Shown here: positions 55,636 to 64,000 of the stretch, in pieces | How the letters are laid out: each line of letters starts with the position of its first letter | Numbering within the stretch: the stretch's first letter is position 1 | NCBI GenBank assembly: GCA_948474755.1 | Contig: CAOLHI010000656.1 | Span: 1-64,000, forward strand | Source of the DNA: Ctenosaura bakeri | Taxonomy: Eukaryota > Chordata > Lepidosauria > Squamata > Iguanidae | Direction of reading: 5' to 3' | DNA: 64,000 bases | Notes under the pieces: model-generated | Told to the model about the DNA's origin: nothing | Databases searched by the model: none | What the model saw: only the letters and a program-made list of their open reading frames with translations | Position numbers and translations under genes: made by a program

Positions 55636-58369
55636 GTTGCACCTTCTTTGTAGCATAACTATCATCAAACGGTGGTGCTAGTGACTCCAGTAGAGTGATG
55701 AATCCACTGTAGGTTTTAGTCCAAACTATAAAGGAGCTATCCAAGGTGCTAATCAAATTTTGGAGATGGCTTTCAGCACTTTAGAGATATCCTTTAAAGT
55801 TAGACTAGAACCATGGTCACATTCATATCCCCACAGCCACAACATCACCAACTGTGTTGCTCTCTGTGCACTGAAGAGTAATGTCTGCAATGAGGTGCCT
55901 TATACTCACATCATCTTTGCATGTAATGTAGAAGTATGCATAGTCAAGTTTTGGGATTTATGTGGAGTCAATATAGGTTAATCAGAATTCCCAGTACAGA
56001 TATGAATTACCCCCTAACATGTGCAAAGAAGATGACAGAAACAAGAGGGAGGAATGAGGTGCAGGAGTGGGGTGGAGCCATGCTATAGTCCCATATGATT
56101 CCAATTTCAGAGTCAGAGAAAGTTCCTGGACAGGATTAGAGTTACAAACCTTGTTTGAGATCTATCAGAACCATCAGTGGCATTGGGGAAAGTCTGTCTT
56201 CCACAGACAGTTGTGTGGTTTTTGTGCAGATTGTTAAGTTTAGTATGACTATCAGTATACGTTAGGCAAATTTATATAAATGGTATACTATATGAATTAT
56301 AAGTATGGTACTATCAGAGGTTTCATAGTCTACTGGATATTATTAATTGGGAGTTTTGGATCATTAGTGTTTCAGATTGTATCCAAGAATCTAAAAATCA
56401 ATGAAGTACTATTGGATAGTGTGGCATTTTCTAAGCAACATTGCTAATCATCCATCACCATCACCATCACGGAGAGGAATAGCTGCATGTGGGATTAATA
56501 GCTTCAGCTACCCGAATACCTTGGCAGGCCTTAGATACTCAGTACATCGACCTAGAGGAATTGCTCTTCTGTCTTGGGATAAGTCTTCTCTAACCCATTG
56601 GTTATTGTGCTGGAAGTATGTGCGGAACCTAATTGCCTCTGCACCTGTTGGAACACTTCCCAGTTATGTATAAAAAGCTAAGATCTACAGGGTACTGAAA
56701 TGAGTATAGGCAGCAGCTGAATTGTTCCCATTTTTGGTAGGGCTGGGTGAATGAGTTATAGCCCCTAGGTATGAGATTAAAAGGGCAGCGTATTATTTTT
56801 GTTATTTACTGTTTTAAGAAGTGTTGTACTTCAAGAAAGAAGGACTCAAGGAATCTTCTACATCATGTACCAACACAATCTGACTATCTTTAGATGCTAC
56901 ACACCTTGACTTCCTGTACATTTGTCAGTTCCTATGTATTTGTGTATGCGAGAGACATTTACTTCTCTGCTTCAGGTATCCTGCATTGCTTTTACTTTTG
57001 CAAATGAAAGATTATTGTACTGGAATCCTCCTTGCCTTTCTGTACCTTACTATGTGTAAAAGATAGTGCTACAGCTTAATGTTGTGACAGGGGTATTATA
57101 ACCAGTACAGGAGTTCCATACCAGGCAGGATGGAATATGCAAGATGTGGGCATACTGGCATAGATTTTTTAATTTTCTATTTTATTTGTATCGATTTTCT
57201 ATTAGTTATTTTTTCCTGTGCTCTTTTTTTAAAGTGATTTATATTTTTAACTGGTATTAATTTTTGATCGTTTCATCACTTTCTAACTTCTGTAATTTGT
57301 GAATTTTTAACTAGGCTGGTTATTTGTTGCAAGCTACCTTAAGTCCCCAACTTAGACAAATTGCTCCTGTATATAAGGCAGATGCAGAGCAGTGGAGGGT
57401 GAGTCTGGCACAACAACCACTAACTACATATACAGATGCTCTGAAGAGTTTTGGAAATTGCAGCAACAAATCATTGGAAGCATTGAAAATTGTAGCAGGC
57501 TGCTGGTATACCAGATAAACTGGAGATTCGCACACACCTTTCTTTTTTCCTGAAGTTAAGCCCACCAAAACTTGAAAATTTGCACCTCATCTCCCACCTA
57601 GAGATGATTGCCATGAGATTTAGAGACTTAGGGCTAGGCCCTGAGATCTCGCAACCCTAAATATAGAATGATGTAAAGTGGGAACTGATTTCCTTGCATT
57701 CTCAGTAGTTAGATGGGCACTTAAAGGTCCTTTTATGTTACTGTGTTCTCAGTCCTGCACTTTGTCAAATGTTTTGGTGGAATGGATAGGTTATTATTTA
57801 TTTTTCTCCTTCTAACTAGTTCCAAAGAAGTATATTATACTCATGTACTTTCAATTTTGTGGAACATTCTCCTGATCCATTCCTTCCTTAGGAGCAGTCT
57901 TGTATCCCTCAGTTTAAAAACAAAACCAGCCTTGTCCAAAGGCATTTTAAATTAATCTGTATAGCATGTTAGAACTAGGAAGTGACACTTGGGTGTGGTT
58001 TCAGGTTTCCAATTATCCTTTCCGTTCTTCTCAATTAAGAAAGTCGTTGCTCAACTGCTCATTCTCTGTAAGTTCTAGCATTTGCAAAAGTGGGACTGCT
58101 ATAGAAAGCTTCTGTCTGTTCAGTATTGCCCAGTAAGAAAGCCTTCTTTCCCTTTGTGCTACAAAGTATGATTAAATAAAAAGGAAGGCAAATCTTCACC
58201 AGGCCTATATCATTTCTGTCAATTATCAAGCACTGAGAACATATGCTAGTGGTATTATGCCAATGATACAAAGCTGTTAATGTGTGCCAGTAGAGTTCAA
58301 TGCAAATACAATACCTGCCTTGAACCGCCCATGTTAATATTTGCATGGGCTGCTACTTCATTCAGAAAC
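55636..58369. other. No recognisable gene or element
   Basis: The longest unannotated stretch. Frames at 56401-56673 and 57320-57568 have no family motif. No transposon ends or tandem repeats were seen. Confidence 0.4.
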
Positions 58370-60080
58370 TCTACTTGTTAGAAAGGAATGCTGTGATTAC
58401 AAAAAGTCGGTGTAGGTTTCTCAAAAAAAAAAGTCATGCCAAACTAAGCTTATATCTTTTTCTATGCAGTTACAAACACGGTAGATTAGAGTAATGATAT
58501 GAATGTAGTATATCTTGATTTCAGTAAGGCTCTTAACAAGGTGCCCTATTATATTCTGGCAGTCAAGCTAGTGAACTGTGGGTTAGTCTCTGCTACTGTT
58601 AGGTGGAGTTGTAAATAGCTGACTGACCAAATGCAGAGAGCTCTCACCAATGGTTACTCATCATCTTGGACAGAAGTGACTAGTGGGATGCATCAGAGAA
58701 CTGGGCCTGGTGTTGTTCAACACCTATATAAATGACTTAGGTAATGGAATAGAAGGTATGCTTATCAAATTTGCAGGTGACACCAAGTTGGGGGAGGTGG
58801 GATAGCTAATAATCCAGAGGACAGGATCAGAATTCAAAATGACCCTGATGGATTGGAGAGCTGGACCAAAACTAACACAATAGATTTCAACAGAGATAAT
58901 TCTAAGGTATTACGACTTGGCAGGAAAAATGAAATGCACAAATATAGAATGAATAATACTTGGTTTGAAAGCTGTGTATGTGAAAAAGATCTGGGGAATC
59001 TTAATAGAGCACAGGCTAAGTATGAGTCATCATTGTAACGTGGCATTTTTTTAAAAAAGCCCATGCAATTCTAGACCGCATGAGCAGGAGTATGCTGTCC
59101 AGAATCAAGGGAAGTATTAGTGCCATTCTGTTCTGCTTTGGCAGACTTCACATGTGTCCAGTTTTGTACACCATAGGATATCAACAAGCAAGAAGATGTC
59201 TAGAGAAGGAAAACCAAGATGATCAAAGGTTTGGAAACCAAGTCTTATGAGGAACAACTTAGGGGATCGGGCATATTTAGCTTGGAGAAGAGAAGACAAG
59301 AGAGCTGACAAGATAGCCATTGTTAAATATCTGAAATGATGGCAGGTAGAAGATGGGGTGAGCTCATTTTCTGCTGCTCCACAGGCTGGAACAAGAACCA
59401 ACTGGCCCTTTCCACACGGGGAAATAACACGTGGTAGCACGAGCTCCGTGGGAGGTCGTCTACGCGGTAAAGTGGATTGGGGTGGATTACTTTAGTGTAA
59501 TTCCACACCCCAATCCGTGCTAGGGCGCTTGGAAGTGGCGCCGCTGCGTGCTTTTTAAAAACCACTTTTTATGTGGTTTTTAAAAGGCACGGGGCATGCA
59601 GCCGCGTTGCAGCGCCCGGTGTGGATTTGCAGGCGTGCGCAAGGGCGTGCCTGCAGATCTGCTGGGGGCGGAATTTCCAGCTGGCGAGGTTCTCCGGTTG
59701 GTGGAGAGCCTCCGCCAGTCATCAGCCGCCATTTTGGGTGCTGCCAGATGCCGCGGGACGCCGACAAGTGTGGAGCAGTGAAATGCGCTGCTCCACGTGG
59801 CGACGGACTGAGGTAAGCTCCGTATCAGCGTGGCTTACCCCGTTTCTCCGCCCACGTGTGGAAAGGGCCATGACAAGAAAAGAGATCCCATGTAAACATT
59901 AGGAAAAACTGCCTGACTGTAGTGGGGTAAGCTGCCTTAGAGAGTGGTACACTCTTCTTCATTTAAATAGAGGTTGGATAGGCATCTTTTAGGAGCAACT
60001 TAATTGTGTATTCCTGTATGGCAGGAGGCTGAACCAGTTAGCCCTTGTGGCCCCTTCCAACCCTAAGATTCTATGATTTC
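58370..60080 (+). mobile_element. CR1 LINE, RT region, split by GC-rich element
   Basis: TATCTTGATTTCAGTAAGGC near 58510 gives YLDFSKA, followed by GTRP-type region, GLVLFNTYINDLGNGIEGM, LIKFAGDTKLGE and the late CR1 region to 59400. It resumes at 59870 and ends with AGATTCTATGAT near 60067. Several stops and frameshifts are present. The catalytic box reads FAGD. Confidence 0.82.
59404..59869. mobile_element. GC-rich non-autonomous DNA transposon (copy 2, inverted)
   Basis: The ends GGCCCTTTCCACACGGGG and CACGTGTGGAAAGGGCC match those at 15007-15457, and the interior matches in reverse orientation (GCTTTTTAAAAACCAC hairpin near 59548, GCAGATCTGCTGGGGGC near 59654, GCCGCCATTTTGGG near 59725). 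It is GC-rich within AT-rich CR1. A target duplication could not be read. Confidence 0.82.
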
Positions 60081-60789
60081 CCATTTTGTTTCAAGTACCC
60101 AAGTTTGTTAGCTCCATTGAAATTGAGGAGTAGCTTGTGTAAGCAAAAACTCAGCATATATGCACATCACAACACATATGGAGCTGCAGGTTCTCGTTTT
60201 ACTTCTGTGTGGTCTGCCTTCAATGATATAAAGTTGACCTCTGCCACTCTGTTAGTCTCCTTGCTTCTGTCGTGAGAGCCTGAGATTGTGTTCCCTCTTC
60301 CTGATTCATATGGGCTTTTGCTGTCACATTATCTATCTGGACCACCACTGACCTGTTTCAGACCTGAAGATGGAACACTAATACGGCTTGATGTACTGGT
60401 TTCAGCTCCAGCCGGTTTATGCTGTGGGACAGATATTCTTCCTGGCTCCCTTGCACAAAGTGGAAGTTGCATGCTACTCCCCACAATCTGAAGCTGGCAT
60501 TTATAGTGACATGGGCTTCTGGCACTGCCTAAAACCTGAGGATAGGACATAAAGTTTATCAGATACCCATCTTTTAAAGTTGAAATCACCCACTGATCTG
60601 TTGTGGTATTTTCCCAAATGTGGGCAAATGCTTGAAGCCTCCCCTTGACCATCAATACCAAACTGTCTGTAGGGACAAAAGGAGGACTGCCCTAGGTGAA
60701 GGGACTTCCTATCAAGGGCTTTCTGTGAGGAAGGTAAGGCTTTTTTTCCTTATCTTTAGTTTCCACTAGGACCAAGTCTGAGGACACTC
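60081..60789. other. No recognisable gene or element
   Basis: No coding motif was seen. The frame at 60329-60661 (minus) has no family pattern. Confidence 0.4.
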
Positions 60790-60953
60790 CAAATTATTTA
60801 CACCCAGTAAAAGGTGCAAGAGGAAGAACCATATGAAGATGAACTGCCAATATTAGAAAGTAAAGTGAAAGCTGCACTCAGACCTTGTGGGAAAAATGAA
60901 TCACCAGGAACAGATGCCATACTAATAGGCCTGCTTTAATCTTCAGAGACTGA
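60790..60953 (+). mobile_element. BovB (RTE clade) LINE fragment
   Basis: Translation gives DELPILESKVKAALR, then ESPGTDAI and LIGLLQSSE. This fits the start of the RTE RT domain (ExPxLxxEVxxAL...KAPGxDxIPxELL). It stops exactly at the target duplication of the palindromic element next to it. Confidence 0.58.
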
Positions 60954-61151
60954 GGCCATTTCTGCACTACATCATTATAGTGCTATTATTCTACTTTCAA
61001 CCCCCTATGGCATCCTGGGGGAGTTTAGGGAAGGGCATTTAGAATTCTTAGCCAGAGAGTTCTTTGGTCCCAGTAAACTGCAAACCCCAGAATTCCACAG
61101 AATGTTGAAAGTGGAATAATAGCACTATAACAGTGTAGTATGGAAATGGCC
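60954..61151. mobile_element. Palindromic foldback MITE, copy E
   Basis: The ends GGCCATTTCTGCACTACATC and AGTATGGAAATGGCC are inverted, with TGA on both sides (60951-60953 and 61152-61154). The arms pair through GTGCTATTATTCTACTTTCA and its complement. Confidence 0.86.
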
Positions 61152-61164
61152 TGAATGTACTCTA

Positions 61165-61275
61165 GTTCAGGCCTGCACAATATACAGTCCAGGAGCCACA
61201 TGCAACCAACCAAAAGATTTTGTGCAGCCCGCATCTCTTGCGAGTGTGAGGGCCAAAAAAGGTTGCAGCAATGAG
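61165..61275. mobile_element. Possible hAT remnant
   Basis: CAGGCCTGCACAATATACAG and AGGAGCCACATGCAACC and TGCAGCCCGCATCTCTTGCG are typical of one end of a reptile hAT family. The other end was not found. Confidence 0.35.
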
Positions 61276-61940
61276 ACTGCTGATGGTTTTGAAGGAACCC
61301 AGCTGGGCTGTTCCCTCCTCCTTCTCTCCAAGGGGCAGCAGAGAGCTGAGCTGATGCTATCTTTTGCCCTTGCACAAGATGGCAGCAGTTGCTTTTTTTC
61401 CTTCTGTTTCCCTTGGATGGGCAGTGAGGGCAGAAGCGCCCGCGAAAGAAGAAGAACAGCTGGGGCTGGAGGGGGCAAGAAAGGAGGTGGTCTCCTCCTC
61501 CCTGAACAAGCCAACATGGACTGTTACACGACTAACTGGGACCCTCTGGAAGAAGCAGCTTATTACAGGTCAGTGTTCTCATTCATCCCCATCCCTCCTA
61601 AATTGCATTGGAAAAAATTAAATTGCATTTAAAGATTGCATTTAAAATGCAATTTAGATCTCATAAATTCCACCCCCCACCATCTGGAATTCCCCTTGTT
61701 TATCCTCCAAATCTATTTTCTTCCCACTTCCTCATTAATAATACTTTTTTCCTGCAACCCCAAATTGTTCTACTCCCCTTTGATCTTTTACAAATCTTTT
61801 GCAAATTACACACTGCTACATTTCTTAAAGCATAGCTCTTTTGTGTTTCCAATAATTCTGTTTACTGGTTTTGTGTAATCACAACTTGCCACATCTGCAT
61901 TATTTCAGTCATTCTAACAACAAGTCAATAGGGTAAGAGT
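61276..61940. other. No recognisable gene or element
   Basis: Open frames on both strands (61167-61632) come from a GC-moderate stretch without family motif. Confidence 0.38.
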
Positions 61941-62142
61941 GGCCATTTCTGCCTTATACTGTTACAGAACTCTTATTCCACTTTCAACATGCTTTAGAAT
62001 CCTGAGGTTTAAAGTTTAGGAACGGATCTTTGGAATTCTCAGCCAGAGAGCTCTTTGGCCTGAAGAAACTACAAATCCCAGAATTCCACAGGATGCTGGA
62101 AGCAGAATAATAGCACTATAACAGTATAGGGTAGAAATAGCC
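61941..62142. mobile_element. Palindromic foldback MITE, copy F
   Basis: The ends GGCCATTTCTGCCTTATACT and AGGGTAGAAATAGCC are inverted, with AGT on both sides (61938-61940 and 62143-62145). The arms pair through TTCCACTTTCAACATGCT. It is the most diverged full-length copy. Confidence 0.84.
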
Positions 62143-62237
62143 AGTGTTGTCATTCCGCATGTGGGTGAAATTTAAGGAAGAAGGTTTCCTAAGATTGCTG
62201 GGTGAGCTTGTAGCAGAGGCAAGATTTGAACTTTTCA

Positions 62238-62359
62238 GGTATGGAAACCCACTGGGTGACCTTGGGCAGATCATACACTCTCAGCCCCAGGAAATCCAGT
62301 AATAGATTTGCCTTAGGGTCACCATAAGTCGGAAATGACTTGAACACACACAACAGCAA
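62238..62359 (+). mobile_element. tRNA-derived SINE (copy 13), 5'-truncated
   Basis: ATGGAAACCCACTGGGTGAC, GCCCCAGGAAATCCAGTAAT and ACCATAAGTCGGAAATGACT cover body and tail. The head with A and B boxes is missing. Confidence 0.87.
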
Positions 62360-62494
62360 TAATTCACCGAATCTACTCTGGTGAGTACCCAGAGTTCGAA
62401 AGCATTGTTTAAGACTATAACTCCCAGAATTCCCCAGTCAGTAATCATGCTACCTGGGGTTTGGAAGGTTGTAGTCACCAAAAGGAACTTTGAG

Positions 62495-62561
62495 AAGCTC
62501 TTATTTGAAAGGATGTCATGTAAAAGATGGAGCGAGCTTGTTTTCTGCTGCTTAATTGATT
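62495..62561 (+). mobile_element. CR1 LINE fragment
   Basis: TTGAAAGGATGTCATGTAAA, then AGCGAGCTTGTTTTCTGCTG matches the region just before the 3' UTR of the CR1 copies at 39940 and 25290. Confidence 0.65.
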
Positions 62562-62562
62562 A

Positions 62563-63023
62563 GGGGCCTTTCCACACTATGGCCCTTTTTGCATGCCAGT
62601 CCTGTTGCGAAATGGCCTTGGGAGCACTGCAGGATTGTGAGGACCATTCCATATGATATCCTCACAATTGCACGACGCTTCCAAGGCCATTCCACTGCGA
62701 TTGCGCAGTATATCATTTTCGGCTCATTGCCGAAAATAATGCATGATTGCACATCTCTCCCATGCCCCACTCACACTTACCTTGTGTGCGGAGCCTCTGG
62801 ATGCATGGTCATTGTGCTTCCTCCCCCAGAGCAGCCTGGGAAAGTATCCAGCTGCACTGTGGAAGGAAGGGGCGGGGCCCTCATGCTTCTTCCCACCCAG
62901 CACAGAGCTGGTGCGGAGGGGAAGTGGAGGGGATGCAAGTGCCTCTTGCAAGAGGCTTCTCGAATGATCCCCTCACAACAACACCAGAACAAGGTAAGGT
63001 GCAAAAAGGGCCTATGCTGTTAT
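62563..63023. mobile_element. Foldback MITE end remnant, interrupted
   Basis: GGGGCCTTTCCACACTAT (to 62580) plus GCTGTTAT (63016-63023) reads as the left end of a foldback MITE (GGCC-TTTCC-CACTA-CTGTTAT) once the 62581-63012 element is removed. It then stops at the LTR starting at 63024. Confidence 0.55.
62581..63012. mobile_element. 432-bp non-autonomous DNA transposon, third type
   Basis: The ends GGCCCTTTTTGCATGC and GTGCAAAAAGGGCC are inverted, with TAT on both sides (62578-62580 and 63013-63015). The interior has a palindrome near 62721 (TTTTCGGCTCATTGCCGAAAA) and no coding motif. It is inserted in the terminus of a foldback MITE. Confidence 0.8.
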
Positions 63024-63335
63024 TGTCAGGTAGCCCTCCATATTTTAGTTATGGAATATGTAGTAGGAGTTAAATAGCAGCTTGCTTGTAACAAGGTATG
63101 AGAACCAGAGACCGTTAGGCAAACAAAGCTAGGAATGTAATGATAAGCACAGCCAGACTACACCAGAAACTTCAAGGTCTCTTGCAGGCAGGATGATGTT
63201 CTCTTTGCCTTTTATATTTTGAATCTTACTAATTGCCTTCAGTTCACTCACTGAAGTCCTGTACAATGTATCACGCTCCTAATAAATAGTGTTTATGCAC
63301 TGTTATATTTATATGTGTGAATTCAGTTCCTGACA
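63024..63335 (+). mobile_element. LTR of a Gypsy-like element
   Basis: TGTCAGGTAGCC and GTTCCTGACA are inverted TG...CA termini of a 312-bp LTR. A polyadenylation signal CCTAATAAATAG lies near 63278. The gag frame starts 33 bases beyond it on the same strand. No matching right LTR is in the window. Confidence 0.65.
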
Positions 63336-63367
63336 GAGTGAGTGAACTGCTGTAAAAATATAGCAAT

Positions 63368-63727
63368 ATGTATCAAAAAACTGAAAAAGAGCCTCAAGAA
63401 GAGGGAGCATCCAGTGAAGTCGTCAAAGCTCTAGGTGATGGAATCACCGAAAGAGACAAGACAGTCCCCAGCCAGCCTCCTGATGCAAGACCCAAGTCAT
63501 GGCCCTCAATTCCTCCAACCACCCCGAACGGAGGCCAAACCTGGGCCTGGGGAGAGAGACCAGAAACTGCTCTGCGCCAATGTCGCCAGGCTACAAGATG
63601 GGACACATCAATTGTCAAGACCAGCTTGATGGAACAACTTTTAGCCAGAGAAGAAGAAGTGGAAAAACAACAAGAAGAAATTTTTAAACTGAGAGCTCGG
63701 CTACACAACTGGAGACTTCCAGTCTAA
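63368..63727 (+). pseudogene. Gypsy-like gag N-terminal region
   Basis: A 119-codon frame starts MYQKTEKEPQEEGAS and ends in a coiled coil (LLAREEEVEKQQEEIFKLRA). It is rich in E, Q and P, like retrotransposon gag N termini, but no capsid motif is present. It stops after RLHNWRLPV. The next recognisable gag sequence is on the opposite strand. Confidence 0.5.
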
Positions 63728-63737
63728 CTCCGGTGAG

Positions 63738-64000
63738 TTGTCAGTGGGTTGTCCTCACCATCGCAAGTTCCAGCAGCGGTCCCGCCAGCGGGACGTTTGG
63801 TTGGCGGCTTCGGAGTGTCAGCTTTGCAAGGTGCAGTCCAGGTGGTGGGGGTGCCCGACTTTTCTTCAGCAGGTTTCTTCAGTCCCTGGCATTCGCTGGC
63901 GATGTGGTCTTTTTTCCCACATTGGAAGCAGGTGCATTCTTTGAGTCACTTTTTCTCTTCCTCGCTGCTCAGGAAAGTGGTTTTTCGGCGTGCTGGGATT
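63738..64000 (-). pseudogene. Gag zinc knuckle, Gypsy-like, runs off window
   Basis: The minus strand encodes TCFQCGKKDHIASECQGL, a CCHC zinc knuckle (C-x2-C-x4-H-x4-C), followed by a Lys/Pro/Thr-rich tail (DTPKPPTKRPAGG). One stop interrupts the frame just before the knuckle (EEEKK-stop-LKE). It is opposite in orientation to the adjacent gag N terminus. Confidence 0.68.

Noticed and set aside
1..64000. CRISPR arrays, operons, bacterial-type promoters
   Set aside because: None seen. The window is vertebrate nuclear DNA by its repeats.

Overview
This window looks like vertebrate nuclear DNA, most likely from a squamate reptile (lizard or snake). The evidence is the mix of repeats: CR1 and L2-like LINEs, a BovB/RTE LINE, reptile-type L1 tails, at least 13 copies of one tRNA-derived SINE whose tail reads CATAAGTCGGAAATGACTTG followed by ACAACAACA, a 5S rRNA-derived fragment, endogenous LTR elements, a tyrosine-recombinase element, and hAT, Tigger and short palindromic DNA transposons. 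Species-level assignment is not possible by reading alone; an iguanian lizard is a guess from the SINE.

No host protein-coding gene, tRNA gene or rRNA gene can be supported. Every open frame with a recognisable motif belongs to a mobile element, and almost all are broken. The window reads as intergenic or deep intronic DNA built by repeated nested insertion.

Layout: 1-883 is an internally deleted Tigger (pogo) transposon on the minus strand. 3.4-4.7 kb is a minus-strand CR1 split by a palindromic element and a SINE. 7.0-7.5 kb is an L1 3' end with a 17-bp target duplication. 8.8-11.3 kb is a Tigger-like element carrying an LTR-like segment and an L1 tail. 15.0-15.5 kb is a GC-rich palindromic-end element inside a SINE. 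17.5-18.3 kb is a solo LTR in a minisatellite. 24.1-28.4 kb is SINE plus CR1, the CR1 broken by a tyrosine-recombinase element. 30.9-36.5 kb holds three L2-like copies, a perfect 37-bp hairpin and two Tigger MITEs. 37.2-40.8 kb is a hAT element with a long CR1 inside it. 42.7-43.8 kb is BovB. 44.06-44.76 kb is a second solo LTR. 48.4-53.5 kb is a SINE cut in two by a 4.9-kb LTR retroelement, itself hit by L1 and another SINE. 58.4-60.1 kb is CR1 with a GC-rich element inside. 60.8-62.1 kb has BovB and two palindromic elements. 62.5-64.0 kb is a stack of nested elements ending in a Gypsy-like LTR and gag.

The most interesting signal is a set of short non-autonomous DNA elements sharing the terminal sequence GGCC(A/C)TTTC. 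They fall into three structural types: about 180-200-bp near-perfect foldbacks (six copies), about 450-bp GC-rich elements (two copies) and one 432-bp element. Seven of the nine have readable target duplications at both ends, and the target pattern is consistent (C-NNN-G). No matching transposase is present in the window.
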